Below are positions 5,933-7,336 of a stretch of DNA of 7,336 bases, piece after piece. This stretch comes from Armatimonadota bacterium (GTDB taxonomy: Bacteria > Sysuimicrobiota > Sysuimicrobiia > Sysuimicrobiales > JACQTN01): assembly GCA_016210785.1 (NCBI GenBank), contig JACQTN010000155.1, positions 1 through 7,336 on the forward strand, read 5' to 3'. The notes beneath the pieces are model-generated. The model was not told where the DNA came from. It saw only the letters and a program-made list of their open reading frames with translations, and made no database searches. Position 1 is the first letter of the stretch, and every line of letters starts with the position of its first letter. The position numbers were made by a program, and so were the translations under genes.

Positions 5933-7192
5933 GTGGCCAAGAAGCGGACCCTGGTGGGTCTCGACATCGGCACCACCAAAGTGTGCACGGTCGTCGGCGA
6001 GGTGGACGAGGACGGCGACGTCCACGTGGTCGGGGTCGGCTCCGCTCCCTCCCGTGGCATGCGCAAGGGCGTCGTGGTCGATCTCGACTCCACCACGCGC
6101 GCCATCGAAGAAGCCGTGGACCGCGCCGAGCGCATGGCCGGCGTCAAGATCCAGTCGGTCTACGTGGCGGTCAGCGGCGAGCACATCGGCTCCGCCAACA
6201 GCCGCGGCGTTGTGGCCGTGTCGCGCGGGGACCGGGAGATCGGCGAGGGCGACGTCAACCGCTGCATCGAGGCCGCGCGCATCGCGGCGCTCCCGTCCCA
6301 GGAGCGCGAGATCGTCCACCTGCTCCCGCGCAACTTCATCGTGGACGGACAGGACGGCGTCCGCAACCCGGTCGGCATGTACGGCAACCGGCTGGAGGTG
6401 GAAACCCACATCGTCACCGGCACCAGCACGGTGCTCGCCAACCTCCTCAAGTGCGTGCAGCGCGCCAACCTGGAAGTCGAGGAGCTGGTGCTGGAGCCGC
6501 TCGCCTCCGGCGAGGCGGTGCTGACCCCGGCGGACCGCGAACTGGGCGTGGTGCTGGCCGACATCGGCGGCGGCACCACCAGCCTGGGGATCTACCTCGG
6601 CGGTGGCCTGTGCTACACGGCGATCCTGCCGGTGGGTGGGCACCACGTGACCAGCGACATCGCCGTGGGATTGCGCACGCCCATGGCGGAGGCGGAGAAA
6701 CTGAAGCTGCGCCACGGGGCGGCCATGGCCAGCGTCGCCGCGGAGGGCGAGTTGATCGAGGTGGTCAACATCGGCGACCGCCAGCCTCGCATCCTGCCGC
6801 GACGGATCCTGTGCGAGATCATCGAGCCGCGGGCGCGGGAGATCATGGACCTGATTCGCAACCAACTGCGCCTGGTGCGGGCGCAATTTCGCGTGGGCAG
6901 TTCTTCGCCGGTGATGGCCGCCGGCGTCGTGCTCACCGGCGGAACCGCGCTGCTGCCCGGTCTCGACGAGCTGGCGGCCGGCCATCTGGAGATGCCCGCC
7001 CGCGTCGGCCAGCCCGACCATGTCAGCGGCGTGGTGGATGCCATCGGGAGCCCCATCTACTCCACCGCGGTGGGGCTGGTGCTGCACGGCGCGCGCGCGC
7101 ACACCAAGAGCCGGGTGGCGCGTGCGTCGAACGGCGTCGGGATGTTCGGGCGGCTGCGCATCTGGCTCGGGGATCTGTTCGGCGGAGGCTAG
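5933..7192 (+). CDS. ftsA: FtsA, actin-like membrane tether for FtsZ
   Basis: Actin/Hsp70-fold ATPase that polymerises at the membrane, binds the FtsZ C-terminal tail and recruits later divisome proteins. At 419 residues it has normal family length. The phosphate-1 motif GLDIGTTK is at residues 9-16. The SHS2/1C region that marks FtsA rather than MreB follows (SVYVAVSGEHIGS, GEGDVNRCIEAA, FIVDGQDGVRNPVGMYG). The phosphate-2 motif DIGGGTTS starts at D210 and the adenosine-motif GGT is at 336-338. A C-terminal amphipathic helix (about 403-416, MFGRLRIWLGDLF) is the expected membrane-targeting sequence. The start is GTG 5933 after a G-rich ribosome site; it places the phosphate-1 loop at the normal distance from the N terminus. 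No frame damage is seen. The gene follows ftsQ after a 140-base gap, consistent with the usual ftsQ-ftsA-ftsZ order. Confidence 0.97.
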   Translation: MAKKRTLVGLDIGTTKVCTVVGEVDEDGDVHVVGVGSAPSRGMRKGVVVDLDSTTRAIEEAVDRAERMAGVKIQSVYVAVSGEHIGSANSRGVVAVSRGDREIGEGDVNRCIEAARIAALPSQEREIVHLLPRNFIVDGQDGVRNPVGMYGNRLEVETHIVTGTSTVLANLLKCVQRANLEVEELVLEPLASGEAVLTPADRELGVVLADIGGGTTSLGIYLGGGLCYTAILPVGGHHVTSDIAVGLRTPMAEAEKLKLRHGAAMASVAAEGELIEVVNIGDRQPRILPRRILCEIIEPRAREIMDLIRNQLRLVRAQFRVGSSSPVMAAGVVLTGGTALLPGLDELAAGHLEMPARVGQPDHVSGVVDAIGSPIYSTAVGLVLHGARAHTKSRVARASNGVGMFGRLRIWLGDLFGGG

Positions 7193-7336
7193 GAAGCTGT
7201 CCGGGAAAGATCATGCGCATCTATGAAAAGGCTGCGCCTGTCAAGACCGATGTTGCGCCTTAGTGTTCGTTTTCTCCGGCTGGCCGCCCGTAGCCGGGTT
7301 TCAGGTGCCGCGACCGAGGCGGTCAAGGGGCGCGGC
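7193..7336 (+). other. Region downstream of ftsA, no confirmed gene
   Basis: These 144 bases lie between the ftsA stop and the right edge, where ftsZ would be expected. No FtsZ N terminus is recognisable. There is a 16-codon frame from ATG 7213 (MRIYEKAAPVKTDVAP, stop at 7261-7263) preceded by GGGAAAG (7203-7209), and an Arg-rich frame from ATG 7223 that is open to the window end. Neither matches a family I know. Bases around 7203-7275 are visibly less G+C rich than the genes, as expected for a spacer or leader. Confidence 0.4.
7276..7297 (+). other. G+C-rich inverted repeat downstream of ftsA
   Basis: CCGGCT (7276-7281) and AGCCGG (7292-7297) form a perfect 6-bp stem with a 10-base loop, extendable by a T-G wobble at 7275/7298. 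Only GTTTC follows rather than a T run, so it is not a clear intrinsic terminator. It could be a weak attenuator or leader structure before ftsZ, or chance in G+C-rich DNA. Confidence 0.3.

Noticed and set aside
5174..7102. 642-codon open frame on the minus strand opposite ftsQ and ftsA
   Set aside because: It has no family motifs and mirrors the codon structure of ftsA and ftsQ; long antisense frames are expected at this G+C content.
5854..7263. 469-codon + strand frame overlapping ftsA
   Set aside because: It is a Gly/Arg/His-rich shadow of ftsA without motifs.
1..7336. tRNA, rRNA, CRISPR arrays, insertion sequence ends
   Set aside because: Reading both strands showed no tRNA-like cloverleaf, no rRNA sequence, no regularly spaced repeats and no transposase or terminal inverted repeats.

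Overview
This window is a stretch of a bacterial dcw (division and cell wall) cluster. All genes lie on the + strand in the order ftsW (5' end missing), murG, murC, a small two-gene insert, murB, ftsQ, ftsA. ftsZ would be expected just beyond the right edge but is not seen. The DNA is very G+C rich: sample 60-base lines counted by hand inside the cell-wall genes give 70 to 87%. Start codons include GTG and TTG as well as ATG. The gene order, the FtsA and FtsQ types and the composition suggest a high-G+C member of the Terrabacteria side of the bacterial tree (for example Armatimonadota-like, CSP1-3-like, Chloroflexota-like or a high-G+C Firmicute lineage). No taxon can be fixed from the sequence alone.

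Layout. Bases 2-877 carry the C-terminal part of FtsW, the septal peptidoglycan polymerase. Its last 65 bases overlap the start of murG (813-1919), which makes lipid II. murC (1909-3354) overlaps murG by 11 bases and makes UDP-MurNAc-L-Ala. Bases 3355-3769 are different: G+C falls to about 51% (154 of 300 bases, 3421-3720). They hold a broken gene resembling small PBECR-type nuclease-like proteins, followed by an intact 68-residue DUF2283 protein. murB (about 3770-4696), ftsQ (4683-5792) and ftsA (5933-7192) follow. The 140-base gap before ftsA is the only sizeable spacer between intact genes and can form two adjacent hairpins. The 144 bases after ftsA hold no recognisable gene start but contain one G+C-rich inverted repeat.

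How the genes work together. MurB and MurC act in the cytoplasm on the UDP-MurNAc branch, MurG completes lipid II at the inner face of the membrane, and FtsW polymerises it at the septum. FtsQ is a bitopic divisome scaffold, and FtsA tethers FtsZ to the membrane. Tight overlaps (ftsW/murG, murG/murC, murB/ftsQ) imply one transcript with translational coupling, while the spacer before ftsA is the best place for separate control of ftsA and ftsZ.

The most unusual element is the low-G+C, toxin-antitoxin-like remnant placed exactly at the murC/murB stop-start junction. In it the nuclease-like partner has lost its centre and its reading frame, while the small DUF2283 partner remains open. Other points of note are a roughly 70-residue Pro/Ala-rich insertion inside the FtsQ beta domain, a Cys at the MurB position usually held by the catalytic Ser, and an FtsW tail encoded out of frame by the MurG glycine loop.
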